A stretch of 64,000 bases of DNA from Hesseltinella vesiculosa. Its lineage: Eukaryota > Mucoromycota > Mucoromycetes > Mucorales > Cunninghamellaceae. A program made the position numbers and the translations under genes. Under the pieces are notes generated by a model that saw only the letters and a list, made by a program, of their open reading frames with translations, was not told the origin of the DNA and did no database searches. Position 1 is the stretch's first letter. The number at the start of each line of letters is the position of its first letter. Of the stretch, positions 45,334-57,500 are shown in pieces. The stretch covers positions 186,001 through 250,000 of the forward strand of contig MCGT01000023.1 in NCBI GenBank assembly GCA_002104935.1, given 5' to 3'.

Positions 45334-46185
45334 ATGACTGTGAACGACTACGACTACCCCAGCTCTGAAAGGACCGACACCAGTAGACAAGCGACGCCTT
45401 CGTCGGTGTACCTGGCACTGGCAAAACGGGCATCGACAACGTTGGTCGAGCCACTGCCACCGAAGAAGCAGCTGCTAGTGCTCGACATCAATGGCACCAT
45501 CTTGTACACCCATCCGTTTCTTGGTATGTTTGTACGCCCTGGACATGGGCCATTCTTTGATTTCATTTTCAAGCACTTTGCTGTCATGGTCTGGAGCTCT
45601 GGTAAAACTGAACAAGTAAGCAAAGGAAGAGTGCTTGACATGATTTTTTTTTTTTTTTTCATAGCTGATCCTGGCTGGGTTAAGCAGTTCTGTCGGGTAT
45701 TTGGGGAACACAGGAGCAATTTGGAATTGGAGTGGTCGAGAATGGATATCGGCCTACGGCCTGAGGACTATTTCCAGGATGTCTTGACCCTCAAGGATCT
45801 GGAACGAGTGTGGAAGGTGCATCCTCAGTTCCACGCAGGCAACACGATCTTGCTGGATGACACGGCTGCCAAGGCGGCGTTGCAGCCGTTCAATCACATC
45901 TTGATCCGCACCTTTGACCTGGATTATGACGACGTGTGCTACACAGGTGATAATGAGTTTTCAAAAGTCCAGGCTTACCTGGATCGACTGCGCTACCAGG
46001 ACAATGTGTCGCATTACATGTCCAAGTTCCCTTACGACAGCGATGCACCTGATTTGCTGGCAATGGCGGTGCCAGCTTCGACGATCGCAACGCGCTTCAA
46101 TTTCTCCCTCCATGGTGAACGTGAGCTTCCGCCTTCGTCATATGATTTCAAAGAAGGAAGAGTCGGCAGCCCTCCACCGTCTTGA
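45334..46185 (+). CDS. FCP1/NIF-like HAD-family protein (paralogue 2)
   Basis: Predicted 262-aa protein. Exons 45334-45601 and 45665-46185. The intron sits at the same place (WSS|A) as in the 14737-15616 paralogue. The catalytic loop reads LLVLDINGTIL: the nucleophile Asp and the Thr are kept, but the second Asp of DxDxT is Asn. Further landmarks: FVRPGHGPFFDFIFKHF, VWSSADPGWVKQF, DVLTLKDLERVW, ILLDDTAAKA, and FSKVQAYLDRLRYQDNVSHY. About half the residues match the paralogue. The 63-nt intron is stop-free and a multiple of three, so a retained-intron protein is possible. Substrate unknown. Confidence 0.88.
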   Translation: MTVNDYDYPSSERTDTSRQATPSSVYLALAKRASTTLVEPLPPKKQLLVLDINGTILYTHPFLGMFVRPGHGPFFDFIFKHFAVMVWSSGKTEQVSKGRVLDMIFFFFFIADPGWVKQFCRVFGEHRSNLELEWSRMDIGLRPEDYFQDVLTLKDLERVWKVHPQFHAGNTILLDDTAAKAALQPFNHILIRTFDLDYDDVCYTGDNEFSKVQAYLDRLRYQDNVSHYMSKFPYDSDAPDLLAMAVPASTIATRFNFSLHGERELPPSSYDFKEGRVGSPPPS

Positions 46186-46248
46186 CCTTGATGTCGCCTA
46201 GTGGGGCTCGTCTTCTCAACCTACAAAAAATAAGTCAGAGCTGCTGAG

Positions 46249-46309
46249 AATAAACAAACTCTCAGGATTTCAGAAGAACATGGATGATTTAATCAAGAAT
46301 AAGTTTATT
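46249..46309. terminator. Facing poly(A) signals of FCP1-like paralogue 2 and the SPX transporter
   Basis: AATAAA at 46249-46254 (+) and TTTATT at 46304-46309 (AATAAA on the minus strand) face each other with 49 bases between, so the 3' ends of the two convergent genes are nearly abutting or overlapping. Confidence 0.5.
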
Positions 46310-46407
46310 TCTAAAAAGATATATACAACAAGCATGAGCGGAAAAAGAAAGAAAAAAGAGAGAGAGAGAGAGTGGTTGAAAGAGGGGTATGATCTACATG
46401 ATGCTTT

Positions 46408-48834
46408 TTAATAACCGACGCCAGCCATGATACCATAGCCAAGGGTGATGACCAAGATGGCAGCAACGACACTGGTGATACCACCGACGAGCATAAAGTC
46501 CTTGGAGCGCAAATAGGGCTTGCCGGTGGGGGTTTCCAGCATGACGGCGGTGAGATTAGGGAAACCGCTGATGGGCAAGGCTTGGCCAGTGGAGCAGGCA
46601 AGACCAGCACCCATGACGAGGAGGTTGGGGTGAGGAATAGGCAAGTTGTTGCCGACTTGCTGGACAATGGGGATGATAATCAAGGCAGCAACCGTGTGGG
46701 AGACAAAGGTGGAGAACACCAGGATCAGCAAAACAAACACAGCCAAAATGGCAATGACGGGCAGGTTTTCAATGCCATCTTTGATGCGCATGGCAATGTC
46801 CTTCAGAAGCCCCGAGGTGGTGACAGCTTCACCGAGAGCCATGCCACCTTGGGCCAAGACCACAACAGACCACAGGAAGGCATTGAGGTCGCTCTTGTTC
46901 AAAAGACCGGTGCCAAAGAAGACGAACAGAGGGATGGCAGCCACAATGCCAGGGTCGCCAAGGGCATAGCTCAGGCTGCTTTCAGCACACCACAGAGCAA
47001 TGGTAAGGATGGTGATGAACAGGATGAAGTATTGGGTGCCGTTGAGCTTGGTGCTGGTTGCCTTGACGGTGTTGAGGTGAGGAACAGAGCGGTCGGGACG
47101 GTAGACAAGGAGCAGAAGAAGCCAGCAGACAACCAAGGAGATGACACCGATGGGCAGAGCAGCGGCAAACCAGGTGCCCCAGGAAGGGTTCTTGAGGTAC
47201 TGCATGGTGATGATGTTTTGAGGCGACGAGATGGGGGAGGCCATGCCGGCGATACAACAGGCCAAGGCAATACCGAGAATCAAGCAGGAGCCGACAGTCG
47301 AGTGATCAGGCAAAGTGCGCAAGATTGGGTTGATGAGCGAGAAGCACATGACAGGAGTGGCGACGTTGGAGATCCACATGCTGAGAAAAGCCGAGACAAA
47401 CATGAGAGTCAGCAGGACCCAGCGAGGACGGGTGCCGGCGCGGGACAGGATGTTGGAGGCAAAGGCCTTGGCAATGCCATACTTGGACAGAGCCGCGGCA
47501 AGAGAGAAACCGCCGAGGAGCATCATGATGGTGCCGCTGAACATGGAGGAGAAAACAGCCTTGGAAGCAGCCGAAGCGGTCATGGGTGAGCCGTCGGGGT
47601 TGCGCATCACGCCGAGCAGGACAACCAAGAAGGGGATCAGCATCGAGGTGGCATACAGAGGAATGGCTTCGGTAGCCCACATGACGGCGGCAAAGATCAG
47701 CAAAGCAAAGCAGTAGTTTTCGTACTTGTTACCAAAGGTGTTGACGGTCAGGAGCACGATGAAGACAACGATACAGAAGAGAAAGGCAACAAGCTGACGC
47801 AATTGCTCCCCGTTCAATTGGACTGGGCCATAACCATAGCGTTTCTGAGGGGCTTGGGGTTCCTTGACGTGCATTTCAGTAGCCTTGCGTTCTTGGCTGA
47901 TCATGTCACGCCACACAGTGTTGCGGTCAAAGCGGACTTGGTCCTTGAGGTGGATCTTCATTTGGCGCATGGCGATGCTCATGTTGCCTTGACAGAAGGC
48001 GTCGGCATAGAGCTTTTCGACACGGGAGATTTGCGAGCGCAGAGTGTCCAAGGTGGCAGGCATGAAGGGCCGGGATTCCAGAACCATCTTGCGCAGGTAT
48101 TGGTCACGCAAGTGCCCGTCGAGGACCTTGTCATGCTTCTTGAGGATCTTTTCAAAGGCAGTCTTGTTAAGTTCCACATAGGATTCCAGTTCAGACAGTG
48201 AAATGTACAAGTGGAGCAGTTGCGAGCGTTTGTCAGCGAGTTCTTGGACATGAGATGGCGCCTCGGAATGCATGGTGAAGCGTGATTCCATGGACAGGCG
48301 GCGACGATGGGCCGCGGTGAGTTTTTCGTCGGTCTTGATGGACGAATCCAACGTTTCCAAGTTGTACATGCCATTGTTGTTGGGGAACTGGTGAGCATCT
48401 TCCCTGTCGACAGATTCCAGGGCATTGTTCAGAGCATCCAAGCCATTGTACAGTTCCGTTTCCTTTTGGGTATAAAAGTCAAACACCTTTTCGAGCTGAG
48501 TGTCCAGCTGGTTCAAGAACGCCGATTCATCCACCGTCGACTTGCTGCCATGTTCTTCATCTTTTTCTTCAGATCGATTCAGAGCATCCACTTTTTCCTT
48601 TTCCAATTGGAAAATGGTTTTTTTCAAATGTTCATAACTATGAAGAAAGTAAATGTAAGCAAAAAAAAAAAAAAAAGACAGAAAAAAAAATAGAAGCGGT
48701 GAACCAAAAAAAGCCCACATTTGGAAGAAGGCTTGTTGGCCTGCGCAGTTGTCAAGGGGGAAGAAAACTTACGCCACATATTTATCAATCCATTCTGGTA
48801 CAGCATTAAACTGAAGCGCATGAGAGAACTTCAT
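46408..48834 (-). CDS. PHO91: SPX-domain SLC13/DASS phosphate transporter (Pho87/Pho90/Pho91 type)
   Basis: Predicted 763-aa low-affinity phosphate transporter. Exons in transcript order 48834-48773 and 48637-46408. The N-terminus MKFSHALQFNAVPEWIDKYV continuing to AYEHLKKTIFQLE is a canonical SPX start (inositol-pyrophosphate sensor). The SPX helices extend to about residue 290 with KILKKHDKVLDGHLRDQYL, the basic binding-surface helix. About 11-12 membrane segments follow, with DASS landmarks: MWISNVATPVMCFSLINPI (the SNT/AT signature), GMASPISSPQN and FVSHTVAALIIIPI. In yeast, Pho87/90 act at the plasma membrane and Pho91 at the vacuole. Which orthologue this is cannot be settled from this sequence; the symbol is provisional. 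Confidence 0.93.
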
Positions 48835-49571
48835 TGTTTAAAGAAAAAAAAAGAGGTAGGAAAGAAATGAGAGGAAGAGCAAAAAAAAAGAAAGAAAGAT
48901 GCAAACAAACAAGAGGAATAAGCAAAAAAAAAAAAAAAAGATCGGTTTATATATGCTTTGACGGTTTGGAACGGAGCTTTTTCTTTGACGGGCTTCGGGC
49001 AATGACAAAATAAGGTAGTACAGATGATGATTGGACAGTACAAAGGCACACCACCTCACGTGTCGTCAGACGACACCATCCCACCCTTCCAAAAAAAGAT
49101 GCAGGAAGCTATCCGTCGCCCTTTTGTCAAGGAAACCAACAGCACCCGTCTTTCAATGTTGATGCTCATGAACGAATGCAAGTTTATTACGAAATTCCTT
49201 TAATTTTCCTCGAGGGCTGAGACGGTAAAACGGTTTCCATGGGCCGTGAAAAACGGTTCCTTTTTTTTTTTTTTAATTGATTGTCGCTTGTAACGAACTC
49301 CGTTGAGAATCGTAGGAACACGGTTTTAAACAATGCATTCTTACAGCCAATCATTACCCGCACGTGGGGACACATGGAGGTGTCTTTGGCCAGAACAAGG
49401 TTTAGGTCGCCATTTGAACATGGTGATCACTTTTTTTCAAAAAACTTTTTTCTTTGCTGTTTTTGGAAGGACGGTCAACCCCCTTTTTTTTTGGTTCGTG
49501 CATTTTGGAAAAACGAAATAGTAAAGCCGACACGATTGTTGCTTTTTATTGGGGAACAAAGAAAAGAGATT
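48835..49571. other. Intergenic region upstream of the SPX transporter
   Basis: Contains the transporter promoter with two CACGTG boxes (separate entry), A-runs at 48843 and 48925, and the AATAAA (minus strand) for the Hir3 gene at 49545-49550. No additional gene recognised. Confidence 0.5.
49057..49366 (-). promoter_or_regulatory. Two CACGTG E-boxes, candidate Pho4-type sites
   Basis: CACGTG at 49057-49062 and at 49361-49366, about 220 and 530 bases upstream of the SPX transporter ATG. The second occurs as GCACGTGGG, which equals the high-affinity Pho4 site known from yeast phosphate-responsive promoters. CACGTG also occurs elsewhere in this window without a phosphate gene nearby (for example 10061 and 10355), so chance is possible. 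Confidence 0.45.
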
Positions 49572-52500
49572 TTATCGGCTACCGAGGGAATGCATCAATG
49601 TTTTCACTTGGTCCATGACGTGAGATCGGCCAACACGGTCACAGGCATCGCCCTCGGCCTCGTTCTTCAACAGCGTGCTGATGATGGTGCATTGGAACAT
49701 GATAAAACAAAAGCACTCTTGAAGTGCCTCGTCCAGAGCCTTTGTGTCTGCAAACCCGTAAGCTGTTCGTCGTAGTTCCCATAGGTCTTGCAGCGCCATG
49801 AGCTTCGGATGTCGGATGCTGGTAATCCATTTGGCAGACATGGCAAAGAACTTCTCGAAATCCACGTAGCTGTCCATCAGGATCTCCAGGTCTCGTTTAC
49901 CCAAGCGTTGTTCATCGATTTCATGGAGGGATACCTTTCAAGAATTCAAATTGAGCTCATTCCTCGTTTCATTTGTTAACCGTACCTCTACAAAGGCATC
50001 CATGGCAGCCTGGAAGGTTTCCTTTTCGTTCAAGATCAGATGGGTCGATTTGCGCAGGCGGCGGCAGAGATACTTTAGCGATTCCAAATCCTTGGTGGCC
50101 CGCGCTAAAGAAATCAACATGGACACATACTGTGTCATGTACACAAAGTGCTTGCCCGGCCTAGAGAAAAAAAAAAAAAAAAAAGGTCAGCTGTGAAAGG
50201 TCTCACCCTCCACTTTTACCTTTCTAAATCTGGTTTCCAAATATTGACGATGCCCTTGTTCATCAGTTTCAAGGTAAATAATTGCAACAGCTCCGTCTTG
50301 GCTTTCTTCTTGTCCGAGTAAATCATATCATATATCCATGCCACCTACACACGGTATAATTAAAACGTGAGCCTCTTGTGATCTTTCGTGAGACGAGCCG
50401 CTCGTTTCTTTTACCCTGTAGATGGGCCGATGGTGCCAATGTTTCTTGTCGTGACGCTGAATATCCATGAGTTTCTGAAAGAGGGATTCAAAGGCTTCAA
50501 TGTCAGTAGCCGAGCGAGTATCATGCAACTGAGGAGGTGGAGGTGGTATAATCTCGGTTGTCGTGAGATCGATAATCGACATGGCATTGGAAAAGGTATC
50601 GGGCTGAGTAGCAGCGTCAGAGGGCTGAGCAGTCTGGGAATGACCATTGGCTGTCGAGCTCGAGGCGATTCCGTTCATTTGATTTGACGGCGCGGCATAC
50701 TGACCAAAGCTTAGACCTAGGCCATCGATTTCGTTTACATAATGGGTGACCTGTTCCGGCTAAGAGTGTCAAACGACCAAGTTAGTCGGGAGGTGAAGAT
50801 GAGTGTCAGCTGGGCTTCGGTTGTTTACCTTGATCGATTGAGAGTAGAGATGTTTGACAAGCGTGGCACATAACTTGTACAGAGGTTCGATGTAATGGTT
50901 TGCCACACGAGGCGCCTGACGTAAAGACCGTAAATACCAATCCGCAATTTCCTAAGAGCCATAGGGCAACAAAAACCATCCGTCAAAACTGCAATAACGA
51001 TGCGCATTGCCCTTTTTTGTTTGCTACCTCAGCGGGCCGTTTCAACCGGCTGTAACAGTTGCCGATGGCATAGAGAATCCTAAGGAAGAAAGTCAGCCAC
51101 CACCAGCTGCATATGGTAAAGGCTTACTTGTATTCAGTTTCATCAGCCGAGGGGTACTTTAGGGCACAGGAATTCAAGAGTAGGCAAAGGTGATAGGCGG
51201 CTTTAGCGGACGGTTTCTTGGATTGTCGTGGCACTTGGTGTAGATGGCCATCGCTGTCCATGGTGCGGATCAGAGTATCGTCACAGAAGGCAGCCATCGC
51301 CATGGGTTGGCAAGCCATGGATTCCAACAATAAACCAAAATTGCTGAAAAACTCGTGTCGAAGCTTCGCCGGTAGGGGCCGACCGCCTTTGAGTAAATGC
51401 CAGGTTTTCATATAGGCATTGAACGCCACCTGTTGCACCAATAAAAGCGATGAGACCTTTTTTTTTTTTTTTTTTTTTTTTTCGTGTCCCTACCTTTTGA
51501 TATCTGGCAATGTCCATGCGGTTGTTGTTGATATTTTCGGCGCTCCAGGTCAATTCTTCTTCGGCCAAATACATGTAAGTGGTGCCCAAGTCATACCAAC
51601 CCAGCTGGTCGTCAGGATGCATCGTCACATGAAACTAGTGCAGTGGAGGTAAGAGTGAGGGGCTGTTGCCGATCTCGACATCGCTTTCAATTTGCTTTAC
51701 CATGAACTGCTCAGCGGCCTCTTCCAAATCTAGAAAAGTCCGCTCAGTGACAATCTTGGCACGGTTTTTAATCAGAATGCGAAGCATGCGGCCTTGAATC
51801 CAGAAAATATGCTCATACACACCTATTTCGTTTTGTAAAAGAAAAAAAAAGTCAGTGATAGACCTACGTGTCGTTTATAGGCGTCAGCGCAGAAGACGTT
51901 CTCCTTACGAGTCAGAGACGGCATTTTTGTGAGCACATCGTGAATCGGAAGGACAGACTGTTGCTGCATCTGTTTCAGTGGAATAGCAAGGTTGATTTCC
52001 TTTTCAAGATAAGCCTTGATGACCGCCGTGTTTCTGGTGACAAAAGCTGAAAAAAAAAAAAAAATAGGTCAGAGGCACCTGTGAATCCAACACTCAGCCG
52101 TCTGTATCCCTGGTTACCATTGTTCTCGGGTAGCTTGTCAAACATCTGAGCTACATTTTCGATGCCATCCTTCAAGTCATGCTTCAGGGACACATTGCGG
52201 TGCAGACGCTCCATCACGTCGTCCACCACCAAGCGGTACAGCTGTTCGGCTGTCTCCTTGTCCATTTCACCGTGGTTGGCGTGATGCTCTTCAACCGCCT
52301 CGCCTTCTTTCTATCAGAAGCCAGATCCAATAAAAGTAAAGGAATAAGTATACCCAAAACAGCCCATGCCAGCACACTTACCGCCAAGAGGATACCATAC
52401 AAGCAATGATAGCACTGGTAAATGCTGCGACGGTCATCGTCCATATCCAGTTTTTCAAGAATCATCATCAGGTACTTTAAGAAGATGCCTAGGTTTACAC

Positions 52501-55500
52501 AGAACGAATGGAAGGATGAGTTCCAATTGTACTGCCTTCCCCTGCTTCCTTGTTTTCCCTCGGTCTTGTTACCTTTGCTGGCCCCGCATATCTCACGCTC
52601 GCCTAGTTCATCATGCAGACTTTGCAGTACAGTGGCCATGGCCACCATCTTGTCATGGTCTTCGTTGATGATTTGCTGCAATAGGACGCCGGTTGTTACC
52701 CAAGCTTTGGTGATCAGGCCGTTGAAAAAACTATTCACCGTGCAGCGCGAAGGGACGTGGGGTGGGCTGTCTGGTGAGGCGAAGTTGTTGACCAGAGGAA
52801 TGAAATCGGAATGCCGGAATATGTAGATCATGGTGGTACGCAAAAGAATCAATAATCCATCTGCTACTTTGGTGTCGAGAGTCGCTGGAAGCCATTCTAC
52901 AATTCCGGAAGAAAGAGATTGAGCGCAAGCTTTTTTTTAAAAAAAAAAGACTGGGCTGCCTCTTTTTACCCTTGCAGTTCGTCTCGCGCATCAACGTGGC
53001 TATTTCATTCATCACCGTGTCAAGCTAGTAAAAAAGGGGTTAAGTGATTGCTCGACAAAAATATTGTGTGAATTACCATGACCAAAATGCGGTAAAATTC
53101 CGTATTGTCTTTACGCTTCGATAGCGTATCAGCAGTCATAGCCTCGGCTCCATGCAGTACAAAGCCAGACATGATGCTCACAAACAGTTTCGTGTAATAG
53201 CCCCATGCCTTGAGATATTGCTCCGTGGCCATATAGCACTGTTAACAACATGTGAATATCTCATCTATTATCAGTAGCCAAAAAAAAAAAAAAATAAAGG
53301 TATACCTTTGCGATCATGGACAAAATTTTGAACATGTGCTCGGTAAGATGGTGATCCAGGTGGATAATCTCGGACGCCAACAGAGGTTCCATTTGCTTCA
53401 ACACGTCGGCATAGTTTTTTTGAGCAAACGAGCGGCTGGCGGTCACGATGGCAGTGTCTAGTTCTAATGAATGGATTTTGGTGTTGATTGCTTCGAGGCT
53501 GATCACCGCGTCATAATGGCTGTCAGAGGAAAAAGTAAACAATCTCGTGAGTGACGCGCTCATCCTAAATCTGCATCCCCTCTCTCTCTCTCTCTCTTTC
53601 TCACTTACCACGAGAGATGGAGCGAGACAGCTTCCATAGCCTGAGAGCTCAGCATGGTCTGGCAGTGGTGGTACCAAGACGTAGCGAGGACAGCATCGCC
53701 GCTGCACTGTGCAATCTTGCCAAGGAGCATCCAGTAGCGCAGCATATCCGTACGGGTCGAGACATCAATGGCCGATACATCCTTTATCGCGTCGTGGTCA
53801 CAAAGATTCATATCAACGATCGCCATACCAAGCCATTTTTGTTCCAACAGTCCAATCCAGGTTGTGCACATGGCTCTTTGCTTTTCAATCAGGGTATTTT
53901 GTTGTTCCATTTGCGTGCGCGTTCGGATGGATAGAGACGTGCCAATATTGCCAAAGTTCGCCTGGTAGGACTGAATGCTTGAAATTAGTTGATCTACCAG
54001 CATTTCGCAAATAAAGAGCAGGATCTAGAGATATACCCCCCCCCCAAAAAAAAAAAGTTGAGATTGTGCATCAGAGAGAGGCATGCTATTTTACCTTGAT
54101 TTGGTGAGACTTGTCTACCCAGGTCAGCCCAGCATGAATGAATTCGTTCCCAAGCAACCCCATGATGTCGAGTAGGGTGTTAGTCGTGATTTGATCAACG
54201 TTGAATGGTGATTGGCATTGCTGCTCCAGGAAAGCCAATACCACTCGGGTCAGTGACTCCAGAGTACCGCCATTGTGATTGTTAAGGCCATCAATCACGG
54301 TCAGGACAGCTTGTTTGCTATTGTCGGTCAAGTCTTGCTGAGATGTGGTGTCGACCTGGGGTTTCTTTGTAAATTTGACGTGCTGATAGCGCTGTGACTG
54401 CTTGGACCGGTGCGTATTTTTGTGTGCGTCCCTATTTGTTCATTGGGAGAGGATGGGAAAGCGTGAGGTGCTCGTTTTTATCTCGTCCCCTGCAACCTTT
54501 CTTACGCTGTGATGCTATCTAGCGGATCAGCAGACCAAGATTCGGCGGCGGACAGTTCAGACACTTTGGCGTCGAAATAATCCCAAAAGTGAGCAAGGTC
54601 AGAGGCAGACACGTCCATCTGGACCGTGTTAAACCAGGGGGTGGGACGTTTCCAGTCGGAAGTATCCTTCAGTAGATCAAACAGCTCTTGCGCCTTGGCC
54701 ACCAGTTCTTCCTCTTCCTTGAGCATTTTCAGTTTGAGCAATTCTTCGCTTTCCTGTTTTTGCTTTTGTCGCTTGGACGCTCTACAAAGACAACAAAAAT
54801 GAGGTCCCTGGTTGTTAGGCACAGCGCGGTTGTTCAGCCTTTTTTTTTTTTTTTTTTTTTACCTCAGGACAGGTCGCTCTTCGGGTTCGTCAGGCTCGTC
54901 TTGGTCATCTTGGCCGTCGTCGGTTTTTAAGTGCATTTCATCCTGCTTGCGTTTGGCCAGCGTGACGGTGCTGTCATCTTCACCCAAGGTCAGATCGACA
55001 ATCATCTTGTTCAAGGCGCTGGGGGAAGCAGCTGAGTTGGGCTGTGGAGGTTCAGGCATAGGTGCGGGGGGGAGGGCAGAAACGGCTGCAGAGGCAGAGG
55101 TTTCTGGGTCGTTGTCAACTTTGATCGGGGAAGCGACATTGGGTGTCATGTCTGGTGGAGCATCAGAGGGGGCCGGCTGGTCGATCGCGTCAGCAGGAGG
55201 TATTATTTGCGCTATTTGCGTAGCCTTTTGTCCATTGTGTGACTCGGGATCGACAGGTTCGTTTACTTGGATGTAAATGGACCGATTGATAAACTCGGGA
55301 GGATCGCATGACAGGCTTTCGTCGGCAGTAGCATCTTGTTTGTGATGGCGTGACGAGGGAGGAGGCTTCTTCTTTTCGTGCCGTTTGATCTGGTGGTCGA
55401 CGACGTAGCGCTGTAGTAGGGCATCTAGGAGATCGTGCCAGGATGGTCTGATGATCGAGATGGTGCAGGGGGTGGACGGGTCGACGGGCATTAGGCTGTC

Positions 55501-56556
55501 CGTTTCCATGGGCTCTTCCACAGTAGGTTCGGCAAGAGCTGCTTTCAAGTCGTTGCCCACTGGCCAGTTAGCGTACCGGGTGAAACCAACCGTCAGCAGT
55601 TGGCCACAGAGTGCATGGTCGCCAATTTTGTAAAGCACCTGGATATTAAAAAAAAAGGCGTGAGTTTGGCTTTCAAGGCATTATTTTCCGGCGCACCTGG
55701 CAAAGACTTTCAAAGCATTTCCATTGCAGAGGGGATAGCTGGACGTGTTGCAAATTGTCTTGTAGAAGCGCGGCGATTGAGTTTGACGAGGCAGTGGTGG
55801 TAGCCAGGCCACGTTCAAAGGCCAAACGGGCGACTCTATAGTGGTGGCGATACTGTGCAAGGCGGCCGAGTCGATACCAGAGGGATCGCTCAGTGGGATC
55901 GATTTGGACTGCCTATGAAAAAAAGAAAATATAAATTGAAGGTGTAGTTACAAGGGGGGGGTGCGTTTACCTTGAAATAAAAATCCATGGCCTTTTGGGC
56001 AATGGGGTGGATGGCCTGCTGGTGATCGGGAGTTGCTTCCATGAACTCATCGTCAAGAATGGTGGCATAGTTTTTGAAGACGAGGAAGCGTAACATCACC
56101 AAGGAGGATGAATGCAAAGCATTGCCTTTGGTCATTTCCTACGCATTAAGAGTGAGGCGGCTGGCCATTTCAAGCGAGAGGTTGGAAAGGAAGTTGCACT
56201 TACTTCGATTTCTTCATCGTTCATGATACTGTTTGCCAGGATGTCTTCATACTTTGTCTTTGCTAAGGATCGATTGCCTTTTTGATGGATCTTCAGTGCC
56301 TCCTGGTAGAGCGTCAGTAAATGCTCAGTCTACGTAACAGCAAAGAGAATGATTAGAAGAGGCCAATGATCCTGTCATTTCTTTAAAGGCAGTTGTCTCG
56401 TTACCAAGATTTCAATATTAGCATCCTCTTCAGCATCCTCTTCAATTTGATTGACGGTGCGCCAACGGATCTAGGGAAGCAAAAGTATAAAATAAAAGAC
56501 AAAGAAATACATCAGGGCTCACTCTTTGACGAAGAATGCAGGCGAATGTTTACCAT
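49572..56556 (-). CDS. HIR3: HIR histone chaperone complex subunit Hir3 / Cabin1 homologue
   Basis: Predicted 1,774-aa subunit of the HIR complex, which deposits H3.3/H4 and represses histone genes. 25 coding exons in transcript order: 56556-56554, 56470-56405, 56329-56204, 56138-55971, 55912-55697, 55638-54863, 54781-54506, 54431-54095, 54024-53609, 53519-53306, 53238-53077, 53024-52970, 52896-52573, 52488-52382, 52310-52118, 52046-51909, 51822-51701, 51634-51494, 51429-51128, 51079-51028, 50951-50829, 50759-50415, 50344-50220, 50160-49986, 49934-49572. The N-terminus has TPR-like repeats (ERSLWYRLGRLAQYRHHYRV). An acidic disordered region and a Lys/Glu coiled coil (ASKRQKQKQESEELLKLKML) follow. 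The remainder is helical with further TPR-like units (DDQLGWYDLGTTYMYLAEEE). The match to Cabin1/Hir3 rests on architecture and the M-I-R start. The first coding exon is just the ATG. All phases agree. Confidence 0.85.
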
Positions 56557-56795
56557 GATAAACTAGTAGCAATGCGCGGAAGAGCTAGATTCAATCTGAA
56601 AGACGAGAGGATCAAATGGGCAAAATAAAGAAAGGAGGAAAGAAGCGTGTCGCCAAAAAGAAAAAAAAATAAGCTGGATCGGAGTGAAGGCTGCAGTTTG
56701 GAACGAGTTAGGGATGTGCTGTTGCAGCAAACATGTACAAATAGAATAACTGTTTACACTTCTTTCGCCTAGTTATCACTCTTTAAGATTGATTA
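56557..56795. promoter_or_regulatory. Bidirectional promoter between HIR3 and a small gene
   Basis: 239 bases between two divergent start codons. A-rich on the HIR3 side. No CCAAT or TATA element stands out. Confidence 0.4.
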
Positions 56796-56965
56796 ATGTC
56801 ATCCACTGGTTTGGACGAAGACTCTGACGCGACTGCGCTTGAGAACCGACACTCGGTAAGGGTGCAAGTTTCGTCGGCGTACTCCGTTGCATGTACCTCC
56901 AACAGTTTGCTCGTGGAGAATAAGACTACATTAATAGACGACCATCTTCCCCACGAAGTGAGTGC

Positions 56966-56998
<33 letters not shown>

Positions 56999-57384
56999 GA
57001 AAATCGAAGCTTGCTACTGTTCCTGTAGCTTGCTCCAAGCGATAGCAGCATTCATGCGGACTTTGAATCCGGATGGCATTTTTTCATCGCTTTTTTTTTT
57101 TTTTTTTTTTGGAAAAAATGCTGATGCTTCCTAGCATGTCTGAATGAACCGATGCATATCAGGTGCAAAGAATCAGGGATGACGATGACCCTGAAAAAAA
57201 AACAAGCCGATGGGTTAAGGCTGCCCACCCAATCTTTCACAAATTGGACGGCTTCGATTCGCCAGCTAAGAAACATGAAGCGACCACGTTCCTCAGGGGA
57301 TGGGCAGGTGAACTGAGCAGATTCGACAGAGACAGAGACATCTGCTTGGCCTATTTAGAAACTGCAACATTAGGCGCAAAATAA
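56796..57384 (+). CDS. Small two-exon gene, unknown function
   Basis: Proposed exons 56796-56957 and 57163-57384 (127 aa, in phase). The N-terminal part is Ser/Thr-rich (MSSTGLDEDSDATALENRHS). The C-terminal part is a convincing hydrophilic helical sequence: IRDDDDPEKKTSRWVKAAHP, then FLRGWAGELSRFDRD and DICLAYLETATLGAK. The 205-nt intron contains T23, T11 and A20-like homopolymers and ends in CTGAATGAAC...TATCAG, a good branch point and acceptor; its donor is GTGAGT. The distance from the stop to the convergent fumarase stop is 116 bases. I do not recognise a family. Confidence 0.5.
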
Positions 57385-57500
57385 ATTTTGAAAAGAGGGT
57401 AGGCCGGGGCTATGAGGTGTTGATGCAGGTTATTTTACTTTTTCTTGATAATCTAGTGAATCAAAGCTATACAGAGGAGAGGGAAGGAGGGGGAAACCAT

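Noticed and set aside
46582..47589. 335-codon frame antisense to the SPX transporter
   Set aside because: Low-complexity Gly/Asp/Gln-rich shadow of the transporter membrane segments.
51868..51908. GTAGGT donor at the end of a HIR3 exon near 51867
   Set aside because: It puts the next exon out of phase; the GTAAGG donor (51908 downward) gives the continuous LTRVYEHIFW.
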